A stretch of DNA of 64,000 nt from JAUYQR01 sp963822435 (GTDB lineage: Bacteria; Pseudomonadota; Alphaproteobacteria; Rhodobacterales; Rhodobacteraceae), in assembly GCA_963822435.1 (NCBI GenBank), contig CAWGHN010000004.1, forward strand, positions 434,001 to 498,000. Direction: 5' to 3'. Both the position numbers and the translations under genes were made by a program. Shown in pieces: positions 34,642-43,738 of the stretch (its first letter is position 1; each line of letters begins with the position of its first letter). The notes below the pieces were generated by a model. That model worked only from the letters and a program-made list of their open reading frames with translations, was not told where the DNA came from and made no database searches.

Positions 34642-35544
34642 TCAATCAAAGCCCAGAAGTTCAAAGATCTCACGGTCCGGCAGCGGTTCGGGGAACATCT
34701 CCGGCTCGCCCACGGAACGCCACAGCGCCTCGGCCAGACGGATGTATTCGGCGCGGGCCATGACGATATCCTGATCGTCGTCCATCGCGAAGAGAGTCTT
34801 CTTTTTCAGACGGCTCCGGCGGATCGCGTCGATGTCGGGCATATGCGCCAGACGGTTGAAGCCGACCTTGTTGCAGTAGCGGTCGATCTCGTCGGTATCC
34901 TTGCTGCGGTTGGCCACGCAACCGGCCAGCCGCACCTTGTAATTCGACGATTTCGCCTGCACGGCGGCGATGATGCGGTTCATCGCGTAGATGCTGTCAA
35001 AGTCGTTGGCGGTGACGATCACCGCGCGGTCGGCGTGCTGCAAGGGGGCGGCAAAGCCACCGCAGACCACATCGCCCAACACGTCGAAGATCACCACATC
35101 GGTGTCCTCAAGCAGATGGTGCTGCTTCAGCAGTTTCACCGTCTGGCCCACGACATAGCCGCCGCAGCCGGTGCCGGCGGGCGGACCACCCGCCTCGACG
35201 CACATCACGCCGTTGAAGCCGACGGTCACGAAATCCTCGGGGCGCAGCTCCTCGGCGTGGAAATCGACTTCCTTCAGGATGTCGATCACCGTCGGCTGCA
35301 ACTTTCCGGTCAGGGTAAAGGTGCTGTCATGCTTTGGATCGCAGCCGATCTGCAGCACACGCTTGCCCAACATCGAAAATGCCGCCGACAGGTTCGACGA
35401 GGTGGTTGATTTGCCGATCCCGCCCTTGCCGTAGACCGAAAACACCTTTGCGCCCTCGATCTTCTGCGACGGGTCGAGGTGCACTTGAACCGAGCCGTCG
35501 CCATCAAGGCCACGCAGATCGGGTATCTCGTCACGTGGGCTCAT
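34642..35544 (-). CDS. bchL: Light-independent protochlorophyllide reductase iron protein BchL
   Basis: A 300-residue NifH-like ATPase that supplies electrons to the BchN-BchB complex. P-loop YGKGGIGKSTTSSN; the two [4Fe-4S] cysteines lie in GTGCGGYV and DVVCGGFA; GCDPKHDST is the switch region. Sensitive to oxygen as part of DPOR. The start at 35544 (MSPRDEIPDL) lies just after a REP-like element whose final bases supply AAAGG as ribosome-binding site. Confidence 0.95.
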   Translation of the reverse strand: MSPRDEIPDLRGLDGDGSVQVHLDPSQKIEGAKVFSVYGKGGIGKSTTSSNLSAAFSMLGKRVLQIGCDPKHDSTFTLTGKLQPTVIDILKEVDFHAEELRPEDFVTVGFNGVMCVEAGGPPAGTGCGGYVVGQTVKLLKQHHLLEDTDVVIFDVLGDVVCGGFAAPLQHADRAVIVTANDFDSIYAMNRIIAAVQAKSSNYKVRLAGCVANRSKDTDEIDRYCNKVGFNRLAHMPDIDAIRRSRLKKKTLFAMDDDQDIVMARAEYIRLAEALWRSVGEPEMFPEPLPDREIFELLGFD

Positions 35545-35554
35545 GGCTGTTCGC

Positions 35555-35605
35555 CTTTCATCTGTCCACAAATATCCCGGGGGTGCGGGGGCTGGCCCCC
35601 GGCTC
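35555..35605 (-). repeat. REP-like element, copy C, between bchH and bchL
   Basis: Read on the minus strand: a GGGGGC/GCCCCC hairpin (35587-35600), CACCCCCGGGATATTTG, then GGACAGATGAAAGG. It fills most of the 88-bp gap between the bchH stop and the bchL start. The hairpin could modulate readthrough or mRNA stability between the two genes. Confidence 0.75.
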
Positions 35606-35632
35606 CGGGCTTGAAGCTGGTGCATCGCTTGC

Positions 35633-38600
35633 TCATTCCGCCGCGATCCCTTCCAGCCGGTCTTCCAGTTCGTCCGCCGCCGCCTGCAGCGCGGCCAGTG
35701 TTTCGGCATCGGGCTGCCAGTATTGCCGGTCCGACGCTTCCAGAAGCCGCCCGGCCATGCGGCTGGAGGCTTCGGGGTTCAATTCTGCCAACCGCCGACG
35801 CATCGCCTCGTCGAGAACAAAGGTTTCCGACAGGCGCTGGTACACCCAAGGGTCGACATGGCCGGTGGTGGCCGACCAGCCCATCGTGTTGGTGACATGC
35901 GCCTCGATCTGGCGCACGCCTTCGGCGCCGTGGCGCAAGAGGCCTTCGTAGAACTTCGGGTTCAGCGTGCGCGACCGGCTTTCCAGCGCGATCTGGTCCT
36001 TCAGCGTGCGCACCTGACCGCCACCGCGGGTCTGGTCGCCGATGTAGACGGGCGTATCCTCGCCGCCGCGGGCGCGTTTCACCGCGCGGGCGATGCCGCC
36101 GAGGGTGTCGAAGTAGTGATCGACCGAGGTGACGCCAAGTTCGACGGATTCGAGGTTCTGGTAGGCCAGATCCACGTCCTTCAGCGCCTTTTGCAAGAGC
36201 GCCGCGTTCTTCACCGATTTGCCGGTGCGCCCATAGGCGAAGGACTTGCGGGCCTCGTAAGCGTCGGCCAACTCGTCTTCCTGCCCAAAGGCCGAGGAGC
36301 CGACGAGGGTGTTGACGTTCGACCCATACGCGCCTTCGGCGTTCGAGAACACGCGCAGGGCGGCGGTCTCGATGTCGACGCCCATGTCCTCGGCGTAAGC
36401 CAGCGAGTGGGCGCGGATGAAGTTCTGTGCCAAGGGCTCGTCGGCGGTGGCGGCCTTCCAGGCGGCTTCGGCCAGCATCCGGGTTTGCAGGGGCAGAAGG
36501 TCGCGGAAGATGCCCGACAGGGTCATCACGACGTCGATGCGCGGGCGGCCAAGCTCGGCCAGCGGGATCAGGTCGGCGCCCGAAAGCCGCCCGTAATGGT
36601 CAAAGCGGGGCTTGGCACCGATGAGCGCCAGCGCCTGCGCGATCGGCCCACCATCGGATTTGATGTTGTCGCTGCCCCACAGAACCAGCGCCACGGTGCG
36701 CGGCAGGCGGTCGTGGGCATCCAGCAGGCGCTGCGCCTGTGCGGCGCCATCCTGCATGGCAAAGGCGGTGGGCATCCGGAACGGGTCGAAGGCGTGGATG
36801 TTGCGGCCGGTGGGCAGGATTTCCGGCGCGCGGATCAGGTCGCCGCCGGGGACCGGAGCGATGAAGCGGGCGGACAGCGCGCGCAGCAGGCCCGAGATCT
36901 CACCATCGTCCTGCAGCAGAAGGTCGGCGCGGGCGCGGTCGGCATCTTCTGGCATCAGGGCGATCATCTCGGCCCGCGCCTCGGCGGTCATCTTGCGGCC
37001 GACGACATGCAGGCCATCGGTAATGAGGGCGCCTTCGGTTTCCAGAAGCTTGATCCAGAGCTGGTCGGGGTTGCCCACCAGATCGACAGCGCGGGCCTGT
37101 TCGGCCATCAGCGTTTCCAGATCGGCGCGTTCGGCCGCATTCGGGGCCGTTGCGCGCCAGCGGGTGAGCGTGTCCTTCAACTCTGCCAGACCTTTGTAAA
37201 GTCCGGCGCGGGCGAGGGGCGGGGTCAGGTGCGTCACGGTGACGGCGTTCGAGCGGCGCTTGGCCAGCGTTGCCTCGGACGGGTTGTTCGCGGCGTAAAG
37301 GTAGACGTTCGGAAGGTTGCCGATCAGCCGGTCGGGCCAGCAGTCGCCCGACACGCCGGCCTGCTTGCCGGGCATGAATTCCAAGGCGCCATGCATCCCG
37401 AAGTGGAGAAGCACGTCAGCGCCGAAATCCTCGCGCAGCCAGCGGTAGAAGGTGGTGAAGGCGTGGGTGGGCGCAAAGCCGCGCTCGAACAGCAGGCGCA
37501 TCGGGTCGCCTTCGTAGCCGAAGACGGGCTGGAGGCCGACGAAGACGTTGCCGAACTGATGGCCGAGAACATGCACACCGCGCCCGTCGGTCTGGTGGCG
37601 GCCGGGGGCGGGGCCCCAGGCGGCTTCAACCTCGCGCAGCCACGGGGTTTTCGCGACGATGTCGGCGGCGGACACGGTGGCGTGGACGTTGGCAGGCTGG
37701 CCGTGGCGGGCGGCGTTGCCTTTCAGGACCATCGCGCGCAGCGCCTCGACGCTGGCGGGCGGGGTCAGGGTGTAGCCGTCAGCGGCCATTGCATGGAGCG
37801 TGTTGTAGAGGCTTTCAAAGACGCCAAGATAGGCGGCGGTGCCGGCAGCCCCTGCGTTCGGCGGAAAGCCGTACAGCACGACGCCGACCTTGCGGTCCTT
37901 CTGGGCAGAGCGGCGCAGCGTGGCAAGGCGCAAGGTCTTGTCAGCCAACGCCTCCACCCGTTCAGGGCAGGCGAGCATCACACGGGCATCGGGAGCCGAG
38001 GTGTCGGTGCTGCCGCGACGGCCGGCGAATACGGTGGGGTTCGTCGCGCCGTCAATCTCGGGCAGCGCGATCAGCATGGTGGTTTCCACCGGGCCGAGGC
38101 CACCTTCGGAGGCCTGCCACTGGTCGAGCGTCTGGAACTCCAGGGGGTGCGCGGCGATGTAGGGCACGTCAAGCGCGGAAAGGGCGGCCACGGCGGCGGG
38201 GCTGTCGTTGTAGGCCGGGCCGCCGACGAGCGAGAAGCCGGTCAGGGAGACCATCGCATCGATCCGGCGGTGGAAGTAGGCGTCGATGGCGGGGCGACCA
38301 TCGAGGCCCCCGGCAAAGGCGGGCAGGACGGCAATGCCGCGCGCCTCGAAGGCGGCGATCACGGCGTCGTAATGCGCGGTGTCGGCGGCGAGGATGTAGC
38401 TGCGCAGCATCAGAAGGCCCACGGTGGCGCGGGTGTCCTTCGGGCGCGGCATGTCGGTGATGTCGGTGGTGATGCGGCCCTTGAGGCGGGGGTGGTAAAG
38501 GCCGACATCCGGGTAGTCGATCGGTGCTGCGGCCTTGACGGCCTGCCACTTGCGGTCGGCGGAATAGCGGCTGACGAGGAAGCGGATCATCGCTTCCAGA

Positions 38601-39169
38601 TTGTCGTCGGACCCGCCAAGCCAGTACTGCATCGACAAAAACCACGCGCGCATGTCCTGCGCCTTGCCCGGTATCCAGCGCAGGATCTTCGGCAGGCGGC
38701 GCAACAGCGCCATCTGCTTTTGCCCCGACGAGGCCGAAGGCTCTTTCGGGCCGCGCATCTTCTTCAGAAAGGCCATCGCGCCCGACGCGGGCTTGGACAT
38801 ATCCAGATCGCCCATCCGCGTCAGCTTGACGATCTGCGGATCGGCGATGACGCCGACGAAGGCGTCAAGCCCGTCGCGCACGGCGTGAAGGTCAGGCAGG
38901 ATCGCGGTGATGTGCTCTTCGATGAAGAGAAGGTTCGCCACGATGATATTGGCGCCGGCGACGGCAGCCTTGGCGCGGGCCAGCGCGGCAGGGTTTTCCG
39001 CCCATTCGGCGGCGGCGTGGACGGAAACCTCGATACCGGGGAAATCGCGCGCCAGCCGGGGTGCGATGCGCGCGGCGGGGCCGGCGGCGTGGGCGTCGAG
39101 CGTGATGATGACAAAGTGGTAGCCCACCTTGCCCTTCACTTCTGCCTGGTGCGACCGGTCATCGCGCAT
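35633..39169 (-). CDS. bchH: Magnesium chelatase H subunit
   Basis: A 1178-residue cobaltochelatase/Mg-chelatase large subunit that binds protoporphyrin IX and inserts Mg2+ with BchI and BchD. Family features include FVIITLDAHAAGPAARI, LMLRSYILAADTAHYD, HFGMHGALEFMPGKQAG, NIHAFDPFRMPT and VYLYAANNPSEA. Length fits the ~1190-residue family. The ATG at 39169 overlaps the bchB stop by 11 bp. Codon use matches the neighbours. Confidence 0.96.
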   Translation of the reverse strand: MRDDRSHQAEVKGKVGYHFVIITLDAHAAGPAARIAPRLARDFPGIEVSVHAAAEWAENPAALARAKAAVAGANIIVANLLFIEEHITAILPDLHAVRDGLDAFVGVIADPQIVKLTRMGDLDMSKPASGAMAFLKKMRGPKEPSASSGQKQMALLRRLPKILRWIPGKAQDMRAWFLSMQYWLGGSDDNLEAMIRFLVSRYSADRKWQAVKAAAPIDYPDVGLYHPRLKGRITTDITDMPRPKDTRATVGLLMLRSYILAADTAHYDAVIAAFEARGIAVLPAFAGGLDGRPAIDAYFHRRIDAMVSLTGFSLVGGPAYNDSPAAVAALSALDVPYIAAHPLEFQTLDQWQASEGGLGPVETTMLIALPEIDGATNPTVFAGRRGSTDTSAPDARVMLACPERVEALADKTLRLATLRRSAQKDRKVGVVLYGFPPNAGAAGTAAYLGVFESLYNTLHAMAADGYTLTPPASVEALRAMVLKGNAARHGQPANVHATVSAADIVAKTPWLREVEAAWGPAPGRHQTDGRGVHVLGHQFGNVFVGLQPVFGYEGDPMRLLFERGFAPTHAFTTFYRWLREDFGADVLLHFGMHGALEFMPGKQAGVSGDCWPDRLIGNLPNVYLYAANNPSEATLAKRRSNAVTVTHLTPPLARAGLYKGLAELKDTLTRWRATAPNAAERADLETLMAEQARAVDLVGNPDQLWIKLLETEGALITDGLHVVGRKMTAEARAEMIALMPEDADRARADLLLQDDGEISGLLRALSARFIAPVPGGDLIRAPEILPTGRNIHAFDPFRMPTAFAMQDGAAQAQRLLDAHDRLPRTVALVLWGSDNIKSDGGPIAQALALIGAKPRFDHYGRLSGADLIPLAELGRPRIDVVMTLSGIFRDLLPLQTRMLAEAAWKAATADEPLAQNFIRAHSLAYAEDMGVDIETAALRVFSNAEGAYGSNVNTLVGSSAFGQEDELADAYEARKSFAYGRTGKSVKNAALLQKALKDVDLAYQNLESVELGVTSVDHYFDTLGGIARAVKRARGGEDTPVYIGDQTRGGGQVRTLKDQIALESRSRTLNPKFYEGLLRHGAEGVRQIEAHVTNTMGWSATTGHVDPWVYQRLSETFVLDEAMRRRLAELNPEASSRMAGRLLEASDRQYWQPDAETLAALQAAADELEDRLEGIAAE

Positions 39170-40712
39170 AATGGGCCTTTGCCTCATAGAGGGTGTCGAT
39201 GCTGATCGCGGTCACGCCACGCTCGGCGGCGTATTTCTCGGTGTTGCGTCGCGCCTTGCCGCGCACGAAGAACGGAATCTTCTTCAACTCGCGCTCGGCG
39301 TCCGGCGCCCAGGTCAGATCGCCTTCGGCAACCGCCTCATTCATCTGTCCTGAAATATCCCCGCCGGAGGCTTCCACCGGCTCCGCCTCGATCCGGGTCG
39401 TCGCCTTGCCACCGTGGTGGCTGGCGCCGGCCGCGTCGTGAAACTCGAAATCCTCGCGGAACATGGTCAGAAGGTGTTCTTCGAGGCCCATCACCAGCGG
39501 GTGAATCCATGTGTCGAAGATCACGTTCGCGCCCTCGAAGCCCATCTGGGGCGAATAGCGGGCGGGGAAGTCCTGCACATGCACCGGAGCCGAGATCACG
39601 GCGCAGGGGATGCCGAGGCGCTTGCCGATGTGGCGTTCCATCTGCGTGCCGAGGATCAGTTCGGGGGCCAGACGCTCGATCTCGGCCTCGACCTCGAGGT
39701 AGTCATCGGTGATCAGGGCCTCCAGCCCGTGGGCCTTGGCGGCGGCGCGCATGGGCCTTGCGTATTCGCGGTTGTAGCAGCCCATGCCGACCACCTCGAA
39801 GCCGATCTCGGTTGCGGCGATGCGGGCGGCGGCGATGACGTGGGTCGCGTCGCCGAAGAGGAAGACGCGCTTGCCGGTAAGGTAGGTGCTGTCGACCGAG
39901 GCCGACCACCACGGCAGGCGCAGGCCGGTTTCATCCACTTTCGCAGACACGCCCGTCAAGCCGCTGACTTCGTGCAGAAAATCGCGTGTGGCGCCAACGC
40001 CGATCGGGACCACCCTGGTGAAGGGCTGGCCGCAGGTCTTTTCCAGATAGCGCGCGGCGGCCTCGCCGGTTTCGGGGTAGAGCAGCACGTTGAAGTGGGC
40101 TGCCCCCATGCGGGTGATGTCGTCGGGCGTCGCACCGAACGGGGCGCAGACGTTGACGGCGATGCCCATCAGGGCCAGCAGGCGGGTCACCTCGGTCACG
40201 TCGTCGCGGTGGCGGAAACCGAGGCCGGTGGCGCCGAGGAGGTTGCAGGTGATCCCGTCCGTCCGCGCCATCGGCCTGGCCAAGGCGCGCACGATCTGCA
40301 GGAAGGTTTCGTCCGCGCCGAAGTTTTCCTTGCGCTGGTAGCTGGGCAGATCGAGCGGGATCACCGGGATCGGCAGGCCGAGGGCCTGGGCCAGACCGCC
40401 GGGATCGTCCTGGATCAGCTCGGCGGTGCAGGAGGCGCCAACGATCATCGCCTGCGGCTTGAAGCGGGCATAGGCCTCGCGCGCGGCGTCCTTGAAGAGG
40501 TTGGCGGTGTCGCCGCCAAGGTCGCGGGCCTGGAAGGTCGTGTAGGTGACCGGCGGGCGGTGGTTGCGCCGTTCGATCATGGTGAAGAGAAGGTCGGCGT
40601 AGGTGTCGCCCTGCGGGGCGTGGAGGACGTAATGGAGACCCTTCATCGCGGTGGCGACGCGCATCGCGCCGACGTGGGTGGGGCCTTCGTATGTCCACAG
40701 GGTGAGCTTCAT
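39159..40712 (-). CDS. bchB: Light-independent protochlorophyllide reductase subunit B
   Basis: A 517-residue NifK-like subunit of DPOR. Asp36 (in APQGDTYAD) is the unusual aspartate ligand of the NB [4Fe-4S] cluster shared with BchN. GASCTAELIQDDPGGLA and LGTQMERHIGKRLGIP are also typical. The C-terminal domain ends PFFVRGKARRNTEKYA. Between the catalytic core and that domain (about residues 440-457) the protein reads EPVEASGGDISGQMNEA, encoded by a REP-like element (39341-39380). Confidence 0.95.
   Translation of the reverse strand: MKLTLWTYEGPTHVGAMRVATAMKGLHYVLHAPQGDTYADLLFTMIERRNHRPPVTYTTFQARDLGGDTANLFKDAAREAYARFKPQAMIVGASCTAELIQDDPGGLAQALGLPIPVIPLDLPSYQRKENFGADETFLQIVRALARPMARTDGITCNLLGATGLGFRHRDDVTEVTRLLALMGIAVNVCAPFGATPDDITRMGAAHFNVLLYPETGEAAARYLEKTCGQPFTRVVPIGVGATRDFLHEVSGLTGVSAKVDETGLRLPWWSASVDSTYLTGKRVFLFGDATHVIAAARIAATEIGFEVVGMGCYNREYARPMRAAAKAHGLEALITDDYLEVEAEIERLAPELILGTQMERHIGKRLGIPCAVISAPVHVQDFPARYSPQMGFEGANVIFDTWIHPLVMGLEEHLLTMFREDFEFHDAAGASHHGGKATTRIEAEPVEASGGDISGQMNEAVAEGDLTWAPDAERELKKIPFFVRGKARRNTEKYAAERGVTAISIDTLYEAKAHYAR
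39341..39380 (-). repeat. REP-like element, copy D, inside the bchB coding sequence
   Basis: Minus strand reads an imperfect stem (CCGGTGG-AAG-CCTCCGG) then CGGGGATATTTCAGGACAGATGAATG, matching copies A-C. It is in frame in bchB and encodes EASGGDISGQMNE in the linker before the conserved C-terminal domain. Confidence 0.7.
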
Positions 40713-40721
40713 GGGCAGCCT

Positions 40722-40775
40722 CCGGGGGCTGTCTGCCCCCGGACCCCCGAGGATATTTTCGCAAAGAGGAAGACC
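40722..40775 (+). repeat. REP-like element, copy B, between bchN and bchB
   Basis: CCGGGGGC (40722-40729), loop TGTCT, GCCCCCGG (40735-40742), then ACCCCCGAGGATATTTTCGC and AAAGAGGAAG. It occupies the 67-bp gap between the bchN stop and bchB start, on the strand opposite to transcription. The element's tail is the most diverged of the four copies. Confidence 0.75.
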
Positions 40776-40779
40776 GGGG

Positions 40780-42069
40780 TCATGCCGGGGCTCCTGCCGT
40801 GAGGAGTGCCTTGCGGCGAAGGGGGCGGGCGAAGAGGGCGGCGAGGTCGCCGGCCTGTTCGTAGAAATGGACGGGGGTGAACACCAGTTCGATGGCCCAC
40901 TTTGTGGAAAGGCCTTCGGCCTCCAGGGGGTTGGCAAGGCCGAGGCCGCAGACGGTAAGGTCGGGCCGGGCGGCGCGGGCGCGGTCCAGTTGCAGGTCGA
41001 CGTCCTGACCTTCGGAGATGGTCGGGCCTTCGGCCAGCAGGTCGAGATCGGGGCCGACGATGCCGGTTTGCAGGTAGGGGGTGCCCACCTCGATCGCGGT
41101 CATGCCGCATTCGCGGGTAAGGAAGCGGGCGAGCGGGACTTCAAGCTGGCTGTCGGGGAAGAAGAAGACCGATTTGCCGGAGAGGGTGGGGGCGGCGGCG
41201 GCGATGGCTTTGAGCGCGCGGGCGCGGGGGGCGGCGGTGACGGCCTCGAAATGGTCGCGCGGGATGCCGAATTCATTGGCCACAGCACGGAGCCAGGCGG
41301 TGGTGCCTTCTTCGCCGAAGGGGAAGGGGGCGGGGATGTGGCGTGCGCCGCGGCGGGTGAGGGCGGCATGGGTGTCGCCGAGGAAGGGCTGCACGAGGGC
41401 GAAGACGGTGTTGGCGCCGACGGCCGGGAGTTCGGAGTGGCGGTGCGCGGGCAGGGTGCGGGTGACCGGGATGCCGAGCGCCTTGAGGAGCGCGAGGGCC
41501 TGATCCTCGACCACATCGGGCAGCGCGCCGACGATGAGAAGTTCGCGGGTGTCGGTTGCTGGAAGGGCCGGGACCATCGCGGCGAGGCAGGCGTCTTCAC
41601 CTTGGGTGAAGGTGGTTTCGATGCCGGAGCCGGAGTAGTTGTAGACCCGGACATGCGGGCTGTGCTGGCCGTTCAGGCGTTCGGCGGCGCGGGCGAGATC
41701 GAGTTTGATGACCTCGGACGGGCAGGAGCCGACGAGGAAGAGCTGGCGGATGTCGGGGCGGCGGGCGAGAAGGCGCGCAACCTCACGGTCAAGTTCGACA
41801 TTGGCGTCGGCGAGACCGGCGAGGTCTTTCTCTTCGAGAATCGCGGTGCCGAAGCGGGGCTCGGCGAAGATCATCACGCCGGCGGCGGCTTGCAAGAGAT
41901 GCGCACAGGTGCGAGAGCCCACGACGAGGAAGAAGGCATCCTGCATCTTTCGATGCAGCCAGATGATTCCGGTGAGGCCGCAGAACACCTCGCGCTGGCC
42001 ACGCTGTTTCAGCACCGGGGTGTCGCGGCAGCCGCGTTCGGGAAGGTTGGCGGGGAGATCGAGGCTCAT
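40780..42069 (-). CDS. bchN: Light-independent protochlorophyllide reductase subunit N
   Basis: A 429-residue NifD-like subunit of DPOR. Cluster cysteines lie in REVFCGLTG, GSRTCAHLLQ and LVGSCPSEV; the fourth ligand comes from BchB Asp36. With BchL it reduces ring D of protochlorophyllide without light under low oxygen. Starts 4 bp inside the bchF stop (overlap). Confidence 0.95.
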   Translation of the reverse strand: MSLDLPANLPERGCRDTPVLKQRGQREVFCGLTGIIWLHRKMQDAFFLVVGSRTCAHLLQAAAGVMIFAEPRFGTAILEEKDLAGLADANVELDREVARLLARRPDIRQLFLVGSCPSEVIKLDLARAAERLNGQHSPHVRVYNYSGSGIETTFTQGEDACLAAMVPALPATDTRELLIVGALPDVVEDQALALLKALGIPVTRTLPAHRHSELPAVGANTVFALVQPFLGDTHAALTRRGARHIPAPFPFGEEGTTAWLRAVANEFGIPRDHFEAVTAAPRARALKAIAAAAPTLSGKSVFFFPDSQLEVPLARFLTRECGMTAIEVGTPYLQTGIVGPDLDLLAEGPTISEGQDVDLQLDRARAARPDLTVCGLGLANPLEAEGLSTKWAIELVFTPVHFYEQAGDLAALFARPLRRKALLTAGAPA

Positions 42070-42551
42070 GCCACGGCCCTTTCATCGAGCCGCGCGAGGC
42101 GGAGTTTGCGGATGAACTGACCGGCGTTGACGACATAGGTGGCGTAGGCGGCAAGCGCCACGACCATCAGCTGGTGCGGTGTCATGGAGCCGGTCAGAAG
42201 CGCCCAAAGATAGAGCGTGTGCAAGGCGATGACGGCAAAACTGAACACGTCTTCCCAGAAGAAGGCGGGGGCAAAAAGGTACTGGCCGAACACCACCTTT
42301 TCCCAGATCGCGCCGGTGATCATGATGACATAGAGAAAGCCGGTCTTGACCAGGATCGAAATCGTCGCCGCCTCGTAGCCGTGGCCGGTAAGAAGGAAGC
42401 GGACGACGAGGACGAGCGATACCGCGAAGGCCAGGAATTGAGCGGGCGCGAGCAGGCCTTGCACCAGGGTCCAGCGCGTTGCGTCGCGGCGGGCCCGTTC
42501 CTGCGCGGTGTAGAGCCGCTTGCGAGGGGTGCTGGTCACGGGGCGCGTCAT
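42066..42551 (-). CDS. bchF: 3-vinyl bacteriochlorophyllide hydratase
   Basis: A 161-residue membrane protein with about four helices (LLAPAQFLAFAVSLVLVVRF; GFLYVIMITGAIWEKVVFGQ; FSFAVIALHTLYLWALL) hydrating the 3-vinyl group on the way to bacteriochlorophyll a. GQYLFAPAFFWEDV is typical of BchF. First gene of the leftward superoperon; a PpsR site and -35/-10-like pair lie 40-80 bp upstream. Confidence 0.93.
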   Translation of the reverse strand: MTRPVTSTPRKRLYTAQERARRDATRWTLVQGLLAPAQFLAFAVSLVLVVRFLLTGHGYEAATISILVKTGFLYVIMITGAIWEKVVFGQYLFAPAFFWEDVFSFAVIALHTLYLWALLTGSMTPHQLMVVALAAYATYVVNAGQFIRKLRLARLDERAVA

Positions 42552-42612
42552 TCGGTCGGAGGCCCTTCCTTGGGACTGCTGTGCCGGTTCAGGGTAGCCA
42601 GTGAGCGGTAAG

Positions 42613-42630
42613 TGTCAACTAAAACTTACA
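42613..42630. promoter_or_regulatory. PpsR/CrtJ operator, bchF-proximal
   Basis: TGTcaactaaaacttACA, a perfect TGT-N12-ACA palindrome. The minus-strand TTGACA formed by its end is the likely bchF -35 box, so PpsR binding would block polymerase under oxygen. Confidence 0.85.
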
Positions 42631-42751
42631 ACTTGGTGTGCAGCTTTTTTGGACGGCAGGGATCACTTTCAGGGCGAAAGCCGCAATATCAGGCTAAAAT
42701 GACCGGAATCACTGGAAAATTCGCGCGACGCTGCCGATGCAGCATTCAGGC

Positions 42752-42769
42752 TGTCAATTTTCTTTGACA
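42752..42769. promoter_or_regulatory. PpsR/CrtJ operator, ppaA-proximal
   Basis: TGTcaattttctttgACA, a perfect TGT-N12-ACA palindrome located 126 bp before the ppaA start. It contains TTGACA on both strands. Confidence 0.85.
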
Positions 42770-42894
42770 TTATCTTGCCGTTGCGGGAAACTGCGGCAAA
42801 CAAGCGCAGGTGTCTTTGACCGATGGATGCGGGCGCTGGTGGTGCCGGTATTGCTTGCCCGGCTCTGTCATGAGTGATGGGTCGGAGAGGCGAG

Positions 42895-43689
42895 ATGCGT
42901 GACAGTCAGCATGACGAGCCCAGACAGCGTGACGGCAGCAGCGTATCGCTTTTGGCGGCCGAGGCGCTTGCGCGCCTTGTGGCACGCGACGGCAAGCCTG
43001 GCGCGGCGCTTAGCGTGACGGTGCTGGAGCGGTTGACGCAGGCCTTCCTGGACCCCGGCACTGGCGCGCTGTCGGCGGTTTATGGCGATTTGCGCCGGCA
43101 CCGGGTGACGGACGCCGATCTGGTTGATTACTATCTGCCGCAGATCGCGCGGACGCTGGGTGTGGACTGGGAGACGGACCGCATCTCGTTTGCCGCGCTG
43201 TCGATCGCGGTGGCGCGGATGCAGGCCTTCCTGCGCGAGATCAGTGCTGGATGGGCCGGGCAGGGCGACGGTGCGGCAACGGTCGGGGCGATCCTGTTGA
43301 TCGTGCCGCAGAACGAGACGCACACGCTGGGTCCGATGACCGTGCTTGGCCAGTTGCGCAGGCGCGGGCTGTCGGTCTGCCTGAAGATCGGCCCGAGTGT
43401 GGAGGACGTGCGTCAGTTGATGCAGCACCACAGTTTTGACGGTGCGATGATTTCGGTGGCGTGCCGGGAAAATCTTGAACTTTGCCGCAAGCTGGTGAAA
43501 ACGCTGAAACAAGGCTCGAGCGGCACGCTTCCGGTGGCGCTTGGCGGGGCGGTCTTGTGGTACAATGACACCGCCGCTGGTGCCTTGCCGCCCACCGGGG
43601 CCGATATCGCCACGAATGACCTGACGGTGGCCTTGGCCACCTTTGGTCTGTCGTCCGCGCCACGCGCGCTGGAACTGGAACATGGATGA
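42895..43689 (+). CDS. ppaA: PpaA/AerR, B12-binding regulator of photosynthesis genes
   Basis: A 264-residue protein whose C-terminal half (about 130-235) is a SCHIC/B12-binding-like domain: ILLIVPQNETHTLGPMTVLGQLRRRG. His143 in NETHTLG corresponds to the cobalamin-binding histidine described for AerR of Rhodobacter capsulatus. The family acts as antirepressor or modulator of PpsR/CrtJ. ATG 42895 is preceded by GGAGAGG; a start at 42874 is possible but less well placed. ppsR follows by 49 bp. Confidence 0.88.
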   Translation: MRDSQHDEPRQRDGSSVSLLAAEALARLVARDGKPGAALSVTVLERLTQAFLDPGTGALSAVYGDLRRHRVTDADLVDYYLPQIARTLGVDWETDRISFAALSIAVARMQAFLREISAGWAGQGDGAATVGAILLIVPQNETHTLGPMTVLGQLRRRGLSVCLKIGPSVEDVRQLMQHHSFDGAMISVACRENLELCRKLVKTLKQGSSGTLPVALGGAVLWYNDTAAGALPPTGADIATNDLTVALATFGLSSAPRALELEHG

Positions 43690-43738
43690 AACGTTGGGGT
43701 TTCTGACCCTGCGGACAGTAAGAACAGGTTGGTACTAA

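Larger units (their letters stand above)
42552..42894. other. Divergent control region between bchF and ppaA
   Basis: These 343 bp hold no gene. They contain two perfect PpsR/CrtJ palindromes (42613-42630 and 42752-42769) 121 bp apart, an arrangement suited to looping. For bchF a -35 TTGACA (42618-42613) and a -10-like TACCCT (42596-42591, 16-bp spacer) are visible on the minus strand. A TTGACA on the plus strand (42764-42769) could serve ppaA. No other motif stood out. Confidence 0.7.

Noticed and set aside
35723..39205. 1160-codon open frame antisense to bchH
   Set aside because: It mirrors bchH on the other strand; long antisense frames are expected at high GC and its translation is low-complexity Gly/Arg/Val-rich with no domain.
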